Below, one piece after another: positions 18,591 through 30,253 of a stretch of 64,000 nucleotides of DNA; the stretch's first letter is position 1; every line of letters starts with the position of its first letter. The notes beneath the pieces were generated by a model. It saw nothing but the letters and a program-made list of their open reading frames with translations, did not search any database and was not told where the DNA came from. This DNA comes from Undaria pinnatifida (lineage: Eukaryota; Sar; Phaeophyceae; Laminariales; Alariaceae), in contig JABAKD010000019.1 in NCBI GenBank assembly GCA_012845835.1, forward strand, positions 9,659,584 through 9,723,583, given 5' to 3'. Position numbers and translations under genes: made by a program.

Positions 18591-18969
18591 CGGGTGAAAT
18601 CGATTGGCACAAGGGGAACCCGGTACAACACTACATAGCAGCAGTATACCAGAATACCCCAGTTCGGCGCGAGTCGACGAGGGAAGAAAATGCCGAGTTT
18701 TTCTAGAGATGAAAAAAAAAGGCACGTACCGTAGTGGGAAGGGGGGAGGAGCGCCGGTTATGTGACCCCGGATCCGAGTTTCTACGGGGAGAGAGGGAGC
18801 GCGAGAGTGTAGTGCGAGGATAATAAATAGGCTAAGAAAAATATGTATATCCAAGGTATATACTAATCCCGATAGTGCCGCTGTTCGGTGTACTTCCGAT
18901 GTTTTTGGCTAGTACATACCGGTACTACAGGGGGGGGGGGGGGGGGCATCACTGTACCTTGAAGCGGTT

Positions 18970-19075
18970 TCGACGCCTGCCACGATAAATAACAAGGTAC
19001 GAGCACCTTTTTTTTTGGGGAAAAACATATTTTCTGAATTTCGGGACTCCTTTTAGCCCAAGATATGAACGTTTT
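18970..19075 (-). mobile_element. R1 MITE fragment
   Basis: CGACGCCTGCCACGATAAAT, then a TTCTGAATTTCGGGACTCCT block, the family's reverse-oriented left half. Confidence 0.4.
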
Positions 19076-19119
19076 TTTTTTTTTTTTTTTTTTCTTCCGC
19101 GTCTTTTGTTTTGTTTGTC

Positions 19120-19390
19120 CAATGCTACGGTAGCGGTTTAGTTTACTTCCGGGGTTTGTGTTTGCAGCTGTTCCAATCACTGGCGCGAGTGACACCCCCT
19201 GCTCCATGCGGTCATAGGGTTTCGTGCTGCATAGCTATTTCGATATGAACCCCCAACCCCTGGTGGGATGGTCAGCCACGCTGCGCCAATCAGATCGCCT
19301 AACTTGTTTCCGTCAGTGAGGTATGTACAAGGTTACTCGTGCGACTGGGTAGCGAAAACTGGGGGCACCCCCCCTACCGTAACCTCGCTC
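19120..19390 (+). repeat. R2 repeat copy
   Basis: Closest relative of 15869-16167, with all blocks present. The palindrome is changed to CACTGGCGCGAGTGA. Confidence 0.8.
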
Positions 19391-19399
19391 GTTTATACC

Positions 19400-19810
19400 T
19401 CCGGGTTGCCATGATCTTGTTCATTGAGGGTGCACTTTCATTGCTATATCCAAAATCAGCTTTTGCCTCAGAAGGCAATATAGGCAATATGGGCAACGGG
19501 CACAAGATATAGGCAATGAAGGCAATGTGCAACTAGTCCTCAACAGGCCAGGAGCCTCAAAAAACAAAATAAAGTGGTGCACACACCTGTACCGTGGCAT
19601 GCGCGTCTGTCTTTTCCATGGGTGGTACTTCTCCCCCTTGTATGTTTTTTCTGCCTTTTGAGCACGTAAGCGAGGAGTTGATGCATATATAAGAAGGGGG
19701 CTGACAAAGATTACCGCCTGCTTGTATTGCGGTAGGGAGTCATCGCGCGGTCGGGGAGTGTTGCACTTTTCAAGCATGGAATCATCGGGCTATTAATGGA
19801 GTACATGCTG
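19400..19810. other. No gene recognised; short GGCAATA repeats
   Basis: 19465-19530 holds repeated AATATAGGCAATATGGGCAA-type units. An isolated R1-like end may lie at 19577-19605. Confidence 0.5.
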
Positions 19811-19814
19811 ATTT

Positions 19815-19995
19815 CGCGAGAGTGCATTAGTTTTAGAACTCGCGCATAGAACTGGCTCTGGTCGGGTTTGCGCGAACGAATGTCTTCGAAGTCGTGTTAC
19901 GGGGTGCGAGGTATTGAGCTCCTCGTGTCAGGTGCTCAGAATCTTCTGCTGTACGCGCCTATCGTGGGATGGCTCTAGTGCCCCCCTTCCCCCCT
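19815..19995 (-). repeat. R5 repeat copy, inverted
   Basis: CGAACGAATGTCTTCGAAGT, GCGAGGTATTGAGCTCCTCG and TCGTGGGATGGCTC are the reverse of the R5 blocks at 12005 and 61020. Confidence 0.6.
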
Positions 19996-19999
19996 TGTT

Positions 20000-20850
20000 G
20001 GCAGGGCGTGCTTCGCGCCGTCTAAAATGCAACGAGCTCAGCGGCTTCGGAACTTTGAAGTCGTTTACATACGGTAGGATGCGCTGGGCGCTTCCGGTTT
20101 TGGGTGGCGTTCTAAATCAAATAATTTTGCAAGGTTGGGTTTAGGTGGACATCGGAGGTTGTTTGTTTTAGCAGAATAACAGCAGGGAACTGCTTCTTAG
20201 CAGGGTCACACGGAGTGTATTTTGGGGGGAAGACTTGTCAAGTGCCGCAATCTTGCGTGGCAGAAGAGAGAGGGACGTAGGCATAATCTGTGATAAATGG
20301 CAGAATTTGGATGCTTACAGGCGTACCAGAAGGCAGCGCAGGTAGTAGTGCGACTGAATACAGTACTTGCGATGCTATCGTGAGAACCAGGCCCGAAATA
20401 GTTCATAATTCAAGTACAGAAGAGAAATTCGTAGGGAAAGCTGCACGACGGAAGGATCAGGGCGTGTCTTGACGCATTTTGATATCGTAGAAACGATTGG
20501 AGTGAATCAAAGCTATTCGTCTTCGTTCGTTCCCCTTCAACCTGTGTGTTTTCGATGTGAACTGACTGGTGCATTCTGGGCAATCAACCCGAGCAGAAGG
20601 TAATCCAACTCACGGTTTGCGGCGGAACCGTCTAGGTCGACTCTAGGACAGGGATGCTGTCACGTGAGCGGCGAGAGCTCCTGGCACCGATAACGACTTC
20701 ACACGCAAACGTAGCACAAGGAAAGCCTCAGAGCAAGCGGAGCTAGCAATCCAAGTGGCATCGTGACCGCATGGAATTCCTATAAACCCCGGCTCCACAC
20801 CAGACATATACCGCCAGAGTCTCGTTCACCACCCCCCGACTGATTCTGCG
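20000..20850. other. No recognised feature
   Basis: Short frames on both strands; no family motif or repeat seen. Confidence 0.5.
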
Positions 20851-21100
20851 ATGATAGCCCCCCCCCAAAAAAAACCAGCGATTTTCTGTGACGGACGTTT
20901 CATAGCTGCTCGACCCGAGGCAGGATGCTATGACAAAAATGTCTGCACATATTTTCTTGCATGCAAAGGACTATCGAACGATGACAACGTTTGGCATGGC
21001 AAGGGGAAGGGGCACCGTTTTTCAGGAGATACGGTCGGGGGCTGGTTTCAAAACCAGCGATTTCGTTAAAGAAAACTTGGAGGGGCTACCGTTGCACGAC
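20850..21100 (-). repeat. R7 dispersed repeat, inverted copy
   Basis: Reverse of 1365-1600: GGACGTTTCATAGCTGCTCG, GCAGGATGCTATGACAAAAA, GCATGCAAAGGACTATCGAA, CGATTTCGTTAAAGAAAACT and TTGGAGGGGCTACCG. Confidence 0.65.
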
Positions 21101-21109
21101 CCCACCCCG

Positions 21110-21770
21110 CCTTTTCCCTTGTTGTGAGCCTCCTAACCAGGTCGTGGCTGTGTAGCTTGGCTCCTCCCGCGGCCGAGTCCTATATCGTGCACATATGCCC
21201 CGTCCCGTGCTGACCATGTCATCCCACATGTAGTTTACACCCATACCACCCGAGGTGTCCAGCAAATGATGCAATCAGTCAACAGCCGTTAACATCGTTC
21301 TACGCCAGTCGTTTTGTTGTTCTGCTGAATACGTGCGCACCAGACGGTAGAACAGAAAGTAGAACAACCGAAAGTGGCGAATCCGGCGATATCGTAGGAA
21401 CGGACGCGACGAGTGTTAGAGGCCATTGATACAGGAGGGGCTGACTCCACGAGAAATTGACGATTTCACGAAAATGAAACAGCATTTGACCCGTAAGATC
21501 TAGAGAAACGCGTCGACTTTCGACTTCGCAAGCTGCGGGATACACCGGTCATCATGTATTTCGTACATTCCTCGTTAAGGATCAAGGTCCCTGGCTCCCC
21601 GCATACATGCACGACAGCTGTGATCCAACCCAGGCCTGACGTGGTATGTGTTGCGATTCATGAGGCCCTTCGGAAACAGTGTGGTGGCATGCCCCTTCCT
21701 GGAGGTTTCGGGGTTGAACGTCTTGACTTCTTGCTGGTGTCTCAGCGAATCTAAGTTCTCAGCAACAACA
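21110..21770. other. No recognised feature
   Basis: Nothing supported on either strand. Confidence 0.5.
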
Positions 21771-21778
21771 GTGTAACA

Positions 21779-21908
21779 TAACATCAACACCATCGTTCAA
21801 GCCAGGCAACAGCAGCAGCACCAGAAACATAATCGAAAACACCATGCCTATCCACGCATAGCCAAGGGACGAGGGGCGTAACATCAACACCACAGTTCAA
21901 GGAAGGCA

Positions 21909-21943
<35 letters not shown>

Positions 21944-22006
21944 CATCATCAATACCATCGAATACACCATATACCTGCCCACGCATAGCCAAGAGATGAG
22001 GGGCGT
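21779..22006 (+). repeat. Tandem duplication (about 105 bp) with expanded CAG array
   Basis: Unit 1 starts ATAACATCAACACCATCGTT and unit 2 starts GTAACATCAACACCACAGTT at 21879. Both end CACGCATAGCCAAG-GA-GAGGGGCGT. In the second unit, CAGCAGCACCAG has expanded to about nine CAG followed by CAT triplets. Confidence 0.85.
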
Positions 22007-22104
22007 CGTTGTTTTTCACTGCAAACCCTTGCCACGTCTTGGTTATTTGCGTCATTTGTTCGGGGAATCACGTTTCGGTGCAAAAGGGCGAGCTCGGCAT
22101 ATTT

Positions 22105-22200
22105 TATAAATACTTTTCAAGGACGTCAGCCGTGAGTTCGACGAATTTCAGGTCAATACTCATCTTTGCAAGCTGCGTTGTTGGTACTCGTAATATACTA
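22105..22200 (+). repeat. R3 repeat, diverged copy
   Basis: AGCCGTGAGTTCGACGAATT, then CTCATCTTTGCAAGCTGCGT, in R3 order. Confidence 0.5.
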
Positions 22201-22209
22201 GACTATATG

Positions 22210-23165
22210 GGTGAGTTTTTACTGGGAGGTCTCCTATTTTTTGTCCACTATAATGGTAAGTGTTGGTATCTATACTTTAGGTGGGGAATTTTGAGCTAGG
22301 TAAAACATCACATCTATTTATAAATTTATGACTGTAGTTTCCACTATACTGCTCTGTCATATGTATGGTACGCGGTTTATTTTGTTTTTTTGTTACCGCC
22401 GGTGCTAAATGTAGGAGTTCCCCAGCCCTAGCGACAGAACGGCTACATGGAAGAGCAGGCCAATGCCATCCATTGGCACTTCACCACACCCCAGCCACTG
22501 CATTTTAAATCCCTGTACTTCGTACAGGGATTACTTTCTGTCTTGACTACGTATTCCTCAGACGGTTACCTTTTTTGTCCGCAGTATTTTGTTTGTATTC
22601 TATTGCTTTTACCGCGGCTGAAACCTTCCGCCTCAGTGGCGGCGGCCACGCTCTCGCGACGGAGCCGCCGCACGCGTTACCCGCCGCCACCTTGGAAGTC
22701 TCGCGGTCCTGCTCGCCGAGCTCGGCGAACAATCTCCGAAAAAGTCCCAAACATTTTACGTCACTTGCTCAACACCGATAGTTCTTGAATTCAGGATGAA
22801 CAAGCCCAGCTTGCTAATGTATTCTACCACTACGCACGTATTAGGATGAAATAAGGCCTCCGGTTTGTGCTGGCGATATCACCTATTATTTCTGGAGCTT
22901 CGACGCCGTGCTCTGGTTTATGTTGTTAATTTTCGCCTCGCCCGTCTGGGGTCTCGTGTCACTCGCTCTCCCATTTTCTTCTGGGATTGTATACTGTACC
23001 CATACTTGACTCGAAAGGCTACCGGTCTTTTCGTGAGAACGCTGCGCACAATTTCAAGAATCCTGGAAACGTGGGCAACTTGTTTGCGTCCATGTACGCT
23101 TATTCATGCCTCTCCTGCTTCCTCTTCTCTCCGTAGCGTGATGGAGTAGCCCCGATATACCTGCT
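22210..23165. other. No recognised gene
   Basis: 22620-22745 is a GC-rich patch with an open minus-strand frame (FRRLFAELGEQDRE...), unlike its AT-rich surroundings. It has no proper start and no motif. Confidence 0.4.
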
Positions 23166-23174
23166 ATCCCAGCG

Positions 23175-23673
23175 TGTCGGACGTACTCCCTCCATTGTCA
23201 GATTGCAGTCAAGAGTCGGTCGAAAAGATGGATCGGAGAATTTCGAGGGTTTCGTATATGTGTGGGATGGGTTTCCACAACGGGATTTTGTGTTGTGGGT
23301 TTTTATGTGCTCGAATAATATCACTCTATTTTTCGACTCTATTTTTGCCTCTATCTTTTGCCTATTCTGTGTCTCTTCTACGGCTACCACGCCAAGGGCT
23401 ACCACGCCCCATCTATATTGCAAGGGCTATCACGCCTTCACCACTGCACGGCTACCACGCCTGCGTATTTATATCCCGGCTACCACGCCACAGTTCCGAG
23501 TTTCACTTCTGGGTTATCACCCCTGAGCTTTCACGCTCCACCACACACGTAAATCGGGTCATCACATCCGCCTTAGTGAGTAGTACGGAGCTTACCGATC
23601 CCCGGCTATTACGCCACCTTTCTGCTCCACCTACACCACCACCGGGGCGCCACACGTACCAACCTACTCCATA
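23175..23673 (+). repeat. Copia 1 5' LTR
   Basis: Paired with 30254-30755. Inside, GGCTACCACGCC-type units (ACGGCTACCACGCCAAGGGC, GGCTATCACGCC...) recur about ten times, forming a degenerate 20-bp repeat within the LTR. Confidence 0.92.
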
Positions 23674-23727
23674 CGCTAGCGTCAACGATCTCGATCGAAC
23701 GAGTGGGTTGTGCGTTGCTAAGCACCA

Positions 23728-25125
23728 ATGAGGAGAGCCGATGCAAGACCTTCGTCGGGGGAAAGGTTCAGCACCCCTCCAGGCGGAGTAAGCAACGGGG
23801 GAGAGGGATGCGAGTCCTCCTCCGCCAATACACAACACCATGGAGGAGAGGGACGCGAGTCCTTCCCCGCCAATGCACAACATCATGAAGCAGCTCCATC
23901 AGCAAATTCATCGAACATGATCGCGGACCTATCTAACGTCCTTCGCCAAGTACTGCAGATGACCAACGAGGGAGGGCCAACAGCCCCAACAGGCACGTAC
24001 GAGTCTAGACCCATAGAAATTCATCAGAAAAATGAAATGCCTGTTTGGTCTGAAACGTTGGAGAGCGGGCAAAGTGTAGCATCAGCTGTCCGTGTTTTCC
24101 GAGGTTCCGTTCTTTCCTGGGTCTCGGCTGAAAGGTTGATGGACGTATTAAGGGGATAATAGATACCGGTAGGGCTTCCGGATGTTGACCTGTCACGACT
24201 CGGGAGTTACTTTGGGAAGGAGATAGTAGATTAGTCGCTCAAGCTATGGTCACAACTGACCACAAAAATCACAGCCCAACCAGTCCTAGAAATGATTTTC
24301 GCTGCGGGGTCACCCCAAGAAGCGTGGATGGTGTTTGAGTCCCACTACGCTGTCAAAAGTGAACATGAGAGGGAAATAGTAGAGGATGAGTGGAATGAAC
24401 TGAGGCAGAAGGAGGGAGAGAACATCATGTTATTTTACGGTAGGGCAAAGGCCATAAGGATGAAGCTAGAATCATACATAGATAAGCGACCAGACGCATC
24501 TACGTGCAAACATATTGCCCGTGAAATGCTCCCATCGTTCAAGCTATGTAGTGACCACGTGCTTCTCCTTCCCGATCTTTCGAGTCGTACCATGGAAGGT
24601 TTGCTCAGGAGAGATGCTCACGAGCTGGAGCGCAATGGGAAATCAGGAGAAGAGAGAGAACAGACAAGGCATGCCCTGACCATAGCCGGCGTGGGTCGGG
24701 GCGACCGAGGTGGGAGGAATGCTGGTGATCGGGGGTACGGGGAACGCGACCGACCATACACCTACTGCGCGCACCACGGCGAGGGGCAAGGCCACAACAC
24801 CCCCGAATGCATCGTCATGCGTCGAGAATTCGACAGATACTACGGCGACTTCCACGAATACCTGCAGACGCGGGAACTCGGGCCGTACGCCGGACGCGAA
24901 GGAGGGCGCGGGGCGGAAGGTAAATATCGACAGCAACCGTACCCAAACGACTCGGGTGCGCGTTGGAGTCGGGGCCACCCGCCGGAGCAGCAGAGAACGC
25001 CGCCGCCAGGACACGGACCTGGGCCTGGTGGGTATGCGAACCGCTTCCCCGGAGGACGTGGCCACGAGAACCGGCATCATCCGTCGGGTGGGCGCGGCCG
25101 AGGCCGGGGCGAGGGCTTCGGGTAG
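23728..25125 (+). pseudogene. Copia 1 gag
   Basis: One frame (from ATG 23728) broken by stops at 24157 and 25123. The central part reads as a copia gag capsid (PQEAWMVFESHYAV, EDEWNELRQKEGENIMLFYG, SYIDKRPDASTCKHI). A zinc-knuckle-like CAHHGEGQGHNTPEC follows, then an Arg/Gly-rich tail (GGRGRGRGEGFG), as in nucleic-acid-binding ends of gag. Confidence 0.8.
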
Positions 25126-26836
25126 GTGCCACCGCCTAATTTTCCGTCGAATTCGCCGCCGAGGTTTTGGCCTAATTTTCCGCCTGGAGTATTTCCGAAC
25201 GCACTGCGGCACACTTTTGTGGCCTACGAGAACGAATACATGGGATACTCGGGTTGGGGGGCAGCAGCGGGGCACTGGTCACCACCACCGACGGCGGAGT
25301 CGGGGACTCCCGAGCAGCAGCAGCAGCACCAACAACAGCAAAAGCGCACACCTCCTGCCACGTCTACCTCTGCTACTGCAACGCTCTCTTTTCCGGCTCC
25401 CGGCGCAGCTCCCCTGCAGCTCTTCATCGCACGTAGTGTGAAAATAGGCAAGTCTGAGTCTGGTGATTCTGTTGCTGTAGATCGTGATGGTGTGGTGAGT
25501 GGTAGCGTTGTGGGACGTGTTGAGTCAGCGTTGATTACACGTGTTGCTAGCGCCTTTCGGTGTAACCCGGGGCAACCTAGGCCGTATGGTAGCGAGGAAC
25601 GAGATGCGGACTCAGGAGCAAGTGCCATGATGTCCAACAACAAAGATGGCATGTAAAACATTCGCCACCCCACCGACCAGTACATACAGATAGGCGATTC
25701 AGGGTTGATCAGAGTAGAGGCAATCGGGGACGTCAATTTAGTATTTCACCAGCTAGACGAACACGGAAGCCCGGAGGACGTTGTGGCGTGTGTGCAAGAT
25801 GTGATTTCCACTCCGTGGGTTGGCTTCAACCTTTTCTCGATTTGGAAGGTGGCGCACAAAAACTACTGTTCTGTAAACCCCACTGGTACACAAGCGGGAA
25901 AAGTCCGCTTCATTCGGGGATCGGCGAACGACTCCCTCTACGCCACCCGACTTCCCCCTCCTCCGTTGCCAGTGGATGTAGCGAATGAGAGTGCCCCCGA
26001 GTCTTCTGCCTGCAACCCACCGATGCCAGTTGGTGCTTCGCGTGAGAGTGCATTCGTGTCTGCTGCCTGCATGTTCCCCCCGGTTCCTCTTAGTGAAAAC
26101 AACCTCGTACAACCTTCGAGCGTTTCCATGGCTTCCCCCATGGAGTTGGAGCTTGAACTTGAGACTGCTTCATCCCACCCCACTCCGTGTGATTCAAGTA
26201 CGGCATTGATTTATCGACCCCAGAGCATTTCTGACGTGAAGAATGAGGCGTATGCCGTAGAACGGGAAAATTTCGACCGTATGATGCAAGATAGAGAGAG
26301 TGATGAGTGTGCATTGGACATTTTGGGCCCCGGTAAAAACCCTTTCCATGTTGGCGACGATCGCAAGCGACTCGATATCAACGTGTTCCATGACCGCGCC
26401 GGCCACTTGTCCGAGCCTATTTTGATGGAATCTGCATCACCCTCACCGGACGGATGGAACCCTGCACTACGTGCCGAAGACAAGCGAGGGGCGAGCGGGG
26501 AAGGCGCCTGGCGATCTCCTACATATCGACATGTGCGGCCCGTACACCACCACCATAGGCAACAACCACTACATGTTCTATGCTGTCGATGCTGCAACCG
26601 GCTACATCGCGAACTACGCCCTTTGTCGCAAGTCTGACGCCGTGGCCGTCTTCCGGCAGTGCATCGTCGACCTCGCCCACAAGGCCGGGACGAGAATACG
26701 GAGTGTTCGCGGCGACTGCGATTTGCTCTGGACCAGCAAGGGCTTCCGTGACTTCTGCTCCACCATGGGAATCGCCGTGCAGCACTTCCCCCCCGGAGCG
26801 CAGCAATACAATGGGGTAGTGGAGAATGCAATCTAG
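25126..26836 (+). pseudogene. Copia 1 protease, pre-integrase and integrase
   Basis: The frame continues from gag. The aspartic protease motif DADSGASAMMSNN is followed by a stop at 25654. The pre-integrase remnant NVFHDRAGHLSEPI is next, then a shift to another frame near 26450. The integrase core shows the three acidic residues: D in LLHIDMCGPYTTT, D in RSVRGDCDLLWTSKGF, and E in NGVVENAI, where TAG (26834-26836) ends the frame. Beyond the stop the integrase frame continues (RCNEIAMVSRRAAE). Confidence 0.85.
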
Positions 26837-27239
26837 CGTTGCAACGAAATCGCAATGGTATCTCGCCGCGCCGCGGAGCAACGCTTGGGGCCGCGGGGGT
26901 TCTCGTATGTTCGCGGCTTGGATGCTGGCGGGGACAAGCTCTGGGCGGAATCGGCGAAGGATGCCGCGCACGAAGCTCAACCAGGCTGCTTCCCCTTCAA
27001 ACCCCGGTCGCACGTCGCCGCAGGAGCTGTTCACCGGCAAGAAAGGTGCCTTCATGGTGGTGCCGTTTTTTAGTACGGTCTCATATACCGGGAGAGGAGG
27101 TCGAAGCTGGACGAGAAGGCAGTGCCGTGCTACTTCCTCAACGCGGGCGACAACCATGCCGACTGCTGTGTGAAGGTACTCAGGGCTGACACAGGGCGCG
27201 CATGCTACTCTAGCAACGTTACATGGGCGCCGCTGCCAC

Positions 27240-28020
27240 AGTCGGGGTGAGGGTGGTTCAGTACTGCCCCTCCCGCGCCAGCACCGCCCACGCCGCCGGG
27301 GGTGTCATTCGAGATTGCCTCAACGCCGCCCGACACTGCCGGTACGCCGTCTGCAGCAGCCACCTGGCCGCCACCACCGCTGCGGTCGTCGTCGCCGCCA
27401 TCCGTGCAATCACCCAGCGCTCACACCTCGCCGCCGCCCGGTAGGAGTGCTATGCCGCCCACCACTGCCGGTCCGCCGCCTGCGCACTCGCCCAGCGCTC
27501 ACACCCTCGCTCGACGCTGCCTGCCACTGCCGGTACGCCGTCTGCAGCAGCCACCTGGCCGCCACCACCGCTGCTCTCGTCGTCACCGCCGTCGCGCACT
27601 CACCCAGCGCTCACACTCCTCGCTCGTCGCCGCCCGCCACTGCTGGTACGCCGTCTGCAGCAGCCACCTGGCCGCCACCACCGCTGCGGTCGTCGTCGCC
27701 GCCGTCCGCGCAATCAACCAGCGCTCACACCTCGCCGCCGCCCGGACCAACTGATATGCCGCCCACCACTGCCGGTCCACCGCCTGCGCACCCGCCCAGC
27801 GCTCACACCCCTCGCTCGACGCCGCCCGCCACTGCCGGTACGCCGTCTGCAGCAGCCACCTGGCCGCCACTACCGCTGCTGTCGTTGTCACCGCCGTCCG
27901 CGCACTCAACCAGCGCTCACGCCTCGCCGCCGCCCGGACCGAGTGCTATGCCGCCCGTCGCTGCCGGTCCGCCGCCTGCGCACTCGCCAAGCGCTCACAC
28001 ACCGCCTGCAGCATGTTCGC
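27240..28020 (+). repeat. Proline-rich internal tandem repeat in copia 1
   Basis: GCAGCAGCCACCTGGCCGCC recurs at about 27353, 27542, 27653 and 27842 (spacings 189, 111 and 189), within longer units encoding Pro/Ser/His-rich peptides such as PPSAHTPRSTPPATAGTPSA. It expands the linker between integrase and reverse transcriptase. Confidence 0.85.
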
Positions 28021-29884
28021 CGATACCGGAGTGGTCTCCCTCTTCCATCGAGGATACCGCCTCGACGGCATCGTCATCACCATCACCGGCGGCGACACCA
28101 GCCCCGCGGACGTACAGGAGGAAACAGCCGCCGCCGGTCGCCGCAGGATATTCCTTGCCGCTCACCCCCCACGCAACGAGGATGGTGGGCGAGAGGGGCG
28201 ACGAGCACGTGCCGGGAAGGACCAGGTCGGAGAGCCGTCAGCTTTCAGGTGTGTCGGAAAAAGCCGTCTCTACGCCGATGCCGGAGGCGACGTCGTTCGA
28301 CCACGGGGTAGGACTCCTATCTCATGCGGGGGAGGATGTGCTGCTGTCGCTGCTGGCCAACCGACGAGCCTTAACCCGCAACGAGTGCTCCTGCAGGGGC
28401 ACGGATCTGGTGAGCTGGGGGGCGGAGGCAAGCAGCATGCGGGATCGGGGGGCGTGGAGGAGAGCAAAGGTGCACCGCCATACGACACCACGGGCGGGGG
28501 GAAGAGCGGGGGCAGATGTTGGTCGCTTGGGCCGTCGGGGCGGGGAGTGCCGCTCGGCTTTGTGTCGCGCCTCGCCAGGCGGGAGGATGTCGACGCAGCT
28601 CTTCGCGAGATGCGCCCCTCTCACCTGCGGCCCGACATGCCCCTATGCCACGCCAAGGACCTTCGCGTACCCAAGACGTTCAGGGAGGCGCGTGACGATG
28701 AACATGGCGCAAAGCTCATGGACGCGGCTAAACGTGAAGTGTTCAGTTTGCTTGAACCAGGGGCGTTCGAAATTGTTGACGAGTAGCAACGAATAGACAA
28801 CGTGATCAGTAGCAAGCTCATTTTTGATTGGAAGGTTGATCAATTTGGTTGGCCTACGATATCGAAGGCGAGACTTGTAGCTAGGGGTGACATGCAGAGA
28901 AAGTACATTGACTTTGGAGCTTTGTACGCGCCTACTTTTGGTTCGTCGAGTGTCCGTTTGTTGGCTGCGTTGGCGTGTGAGCATGACCTAGAATTGTGCC
29001 ATATCGATATAGACCAGGCTTTTGTGAGGGCAGATCTTGCCGAGGATGTCTACATGCGATTACCAGAAGGGTGTGGTTCGTTGCCAGGGAAGGTTGTGAA
29101 GCTGAGCAAGAGTCTTTATGATTTGAGACAGGCATCCAGGCAGTGGTATGCATTGCTGAGGAAGTGTCTTTTGGCTTTGGGGTTTGTGCAGTGCTTGGCT
29201 GATTCGTGTGTTCTTCGTTTGGTTGAACGGGGGAAAGTAGCGATGCACCTAGTGGTGCATGTTGATGATATTTCTGCCGTGGGAAATAAGGAGAGATGGG
29301 ATCAGTTCGGTAAGGATCTCGGACCTCTCGTTCCAGTTAAGTCGTTGGGCGATCTCAAGTGGTACTCGGGGTGCTATTACGAGAGAGACAGGGAGGCAGG
29401 GAGGTAGACTATTTCGCAGCAGACGTACACGGAAGTGTGGAATGGGGCAACGGTATCCCGATTCCTACAACTTGGAGGCTTTGAGATATGATTTTGACGA
29501 GCCGAATGTTCTGTTTCCTTTCCGAGAGTTGATCGGTGCGCTTTTGTGGACTGCCTTGTTGACCAGGCTGGATATCGCGAATTAAGTGAGGGCAGTAGCA
29601 AGGTATTGCAGTGCGTCGAAGCTGATCCACTGGAAGGCGGCACGTAGTAGATTTTGCTTTTGAGGCAGGTTTGGTGTTTTATGATGCCGAAGGCAAGGAT
29701 GCCGTGCATTGCCATGTATGAAGATAACGAGAGTGCCATCCAAATCGCAAAGCACCCGATTTCGAACTCGAACTCGAAGCACATTAACGTGAGGCATCAC
29801 TTTTTGAGGGAACTGGTGGAAAGGAAGGAGGTCGAAATTCTTTCTCACCAGCATGCTGACCTTTCTCACCAAGGCGTTACCTGA
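28013..29884 (+). pseudogene. Copia 1 reverse transcriptase and RNase H
   Basis: RVT_2-type reverse transcriptase: YAPTFGSSSVRLLAALA, CHIDIDQAFVRADLAEDVYM, KLSKSLYDLRQASRQWY and the catalytic HVDDISAVG. In-frame TAG codons at 28784 and 29405 interrupt it. After a frameshift come PFRELIGALLWTAL, RLDIAN-stop-VRAVARYCS, and an RNase H part with MYEDNESAIQIAKHP and KHINVRHHFLRELV. The element was once complete. Confidence 0.9.
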
Positions 29885-30253
29885 GAGGGAGTTTGAATTT
29901 CACCGGGGGATAGTGATGAATTTGATGTGATTTCTCTCTCGGACAGTGTTTGATTTTCTAACTTTCAATTTCGTATATGTTTCTTTGTTTGTTTTCTGAT
30001 GTATGTTTGTGAGGGTTCAAGGACTTGGATTCAAAGTGATCGATGAAAAATACTGAATAGTGTTTGAGTTTTAATGGTCATGGGTGTGATGGCATAAAGA
30101 AAGGGAGGGAATGGATATGAGTATTTTTGCAAATGCAACATTTTTTGTTTTTGGACTTGAGTAAAGAGAAACTCTGCAGTATTTTGGTATTGGGAATATA
30201 CGTTTTAATAAAGTAGTCTGGATCAATCATGACAATGTTACGAGTAGGGGGGC

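Noticed and set aside
22547-22750. Minus-strand exon candidate FRRLFAELGEQDRETSK
   Set aside because: No ATG, no acceptor and no recognised motif; kept only as a note on a GC-rich patch.
23371-23560. CRISPR-like array in the copia LTR (repeated GGCTACCACGCC)
   Set aside because: Short, irregular spacing, present in both LTRs and in a eukaryotic element.
24643-25275. Long minus-strand frames opposite copia 1 gag
   Set aside because: Shadow of a GC-rich, Arg/Gly-coding region on the + strand.
27315-28796. 493-residue proline-rich frame as an independent protein
   Set aside because: It is the internal repeat of copia 1 read in one frame; reverse transcriptase follows in a different frame.
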